Of a stretch of 6,029 nt of DNA, positions 5,700-6,029 are shown one piece after another. The DNA comes from Dehalococcoidia bacterium UBA1328. GTDB taxonomy: Bacteria; Chloroflexota; Dehalococcoidia; Lucifugimonadales; Lucifugimonadaceae. The DNA lies in contig DBTA01000045.1 of the NCBI GenBank assembly GCA_002306815.1, positions 4,602-10,630 on the forward strand, read 5' to 3'. The notes under the pieces are model-generated. The model was given only the letters and a program-made list of their open reading frames with translations. It was not told the origin of the DNA and searched no databases. Both the position numbers and the translations under genes were made by a program. Each line of letters opens with the position of its first letter. Positions within the stretch are counted from its first letter, which is position 1.

Positions 5700-6029
5700 A
5701 TGCCAGAAATATTCCAATATGAATTTATGAACAGGGCGATCATCGCTTCGGTTCTGGTCGGCGCAACGGCTCCAGCGTTTGGCGTTTTCCTCGTTCTGCG
5801 AAGACTATCGCTGATCGCTGACACGCTTTCTCACGTCGCTTTGGCTGGAGTTGCGATCGCATTGCTGACAAAGGCGTTTGCGCCAGCGGTGGCGCTAGTT
5901 GCCACTACAACTGCTGCGGTATCGATCGAGGAATTACGTATTCGTCGACTTCTCCCAGGCGATGCGGCATTGGCGGTCTTCCTTTACGGTGCACTCGCAA
6001 TCGCGGTAGTGTTGATAAGTCTTGCGAAT
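5700..6029 (+). CDS. Metal ABC transporter permease (ZnuB/MntC type), N-terminal part
   Basis: 110 residues are present and the frame is open to the window edge; full-length relatives are about 260-290 residues. The beginning, with FQYEFMNRAI then GVFLVLRRLSLIADTLSHVALAGVA (28-52), is the typical opening of the ABC-3 family of zinc/manganese permeases. The RRLSLIADTLSH motif (D41, H45) is highly characteristic. Hydrophobic stretches near 13-33, 43-57, 60-77 and 88-108 are the first membrane helices. The ATG starts 5 bp after the ATPase stop, with no Shine-Dalgarno sequence, so translation is probably coupled. The protein would form the membrane channel for the ATPase encoded just before it, taking metal from a solute-binding protein not seen here. 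The very short form of this start, MPE, is plausible; M10 is an alternative start. Confidence 0.92.
   Translation, partial: MPEIFQYEFMNRAIIASVLVGATAPAFGVFLVLRRLSLIADTLSHVALAGVAIALLTKAFAPAVALVATTTAAVSIEELRIRRLLPGDAALAVFLYGALAIAVVLISLAN

Overview
The window (GC roughly one half) is a compact, all-plus-strand bacterial stretch with two recognisable gene blocks and a single gene between them. It starts inside one gene and ends inside another. The first block shows that the organism makes menaquinone by the futalosine route, not the classical Men route. The second block shows metal-responsive control of an ABC importer. The lineage cannot be fixed from this sequence. Candidates are phyla that use the futalosine pathway, such as Chloroflexota, Acidobacteriota, Gemmatimonadota or Deinococcota. 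This is only a guess, influenced by the SPDADD-type MqnD.

Positions 1-3057 hold the futalosine block, in the order mqnE (3' end only), mqnA, mqnC, mqnD. The genes are tightly packed: mqnE and mqnA overlap by 11 bp, and the later gaps are 45 bp and 20 bp. The four enzymes cover chorismate to 3-enolpyruvylbenzoate (MqnA), addition to SAM to give aminofutalosine (MqnE), cyclisation of dehypoxanthinyl futalosine (MqnC), and release of 1,4-dihydroxy-6-naphthoate (MqnD). The step that removes the purine base (MqnB/MTAN-type nucleosidase, with or without a deaminase) is not in the window, nor are the late prenylation and decarboxylation genes.

Positions 3058-3442 are a 385-bp non-coding gap with no convincing terminator. 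Near its right end is a candidate promoter for the next gene. Positions 3443-4288 encode a complete rhomboid-family intramembrane serine protease with all catalytic residues in place.

Positions 4389-6029 hold a metal-homeostasis operon: a Fur/Zur-family repressor with a TTG start, an ABC ATPase of the ZnuC/MntB type overlapping it by 8 bp, and the 5' part of a ZnuB-type permease starting 5 bp later. A 25-bp near-perfect palindrome (4352-4376) lies just upstream of the repressor start. It is the best candidate operator and would make the operon self-regulated. No solute-binding protein gene (ZnuA type) is visible; it may lie beyond the right edge or elsewhere.

I see no mobile element, CRISPR array, RNA gene or clearly new system. 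The points most worth a second look are the operator palindrome, the promoter with a palindromic spacer in front of the rhomboid gene, the MqnD motif variant, and the lack of Shine-Dalgarno sequences in front of several genes.
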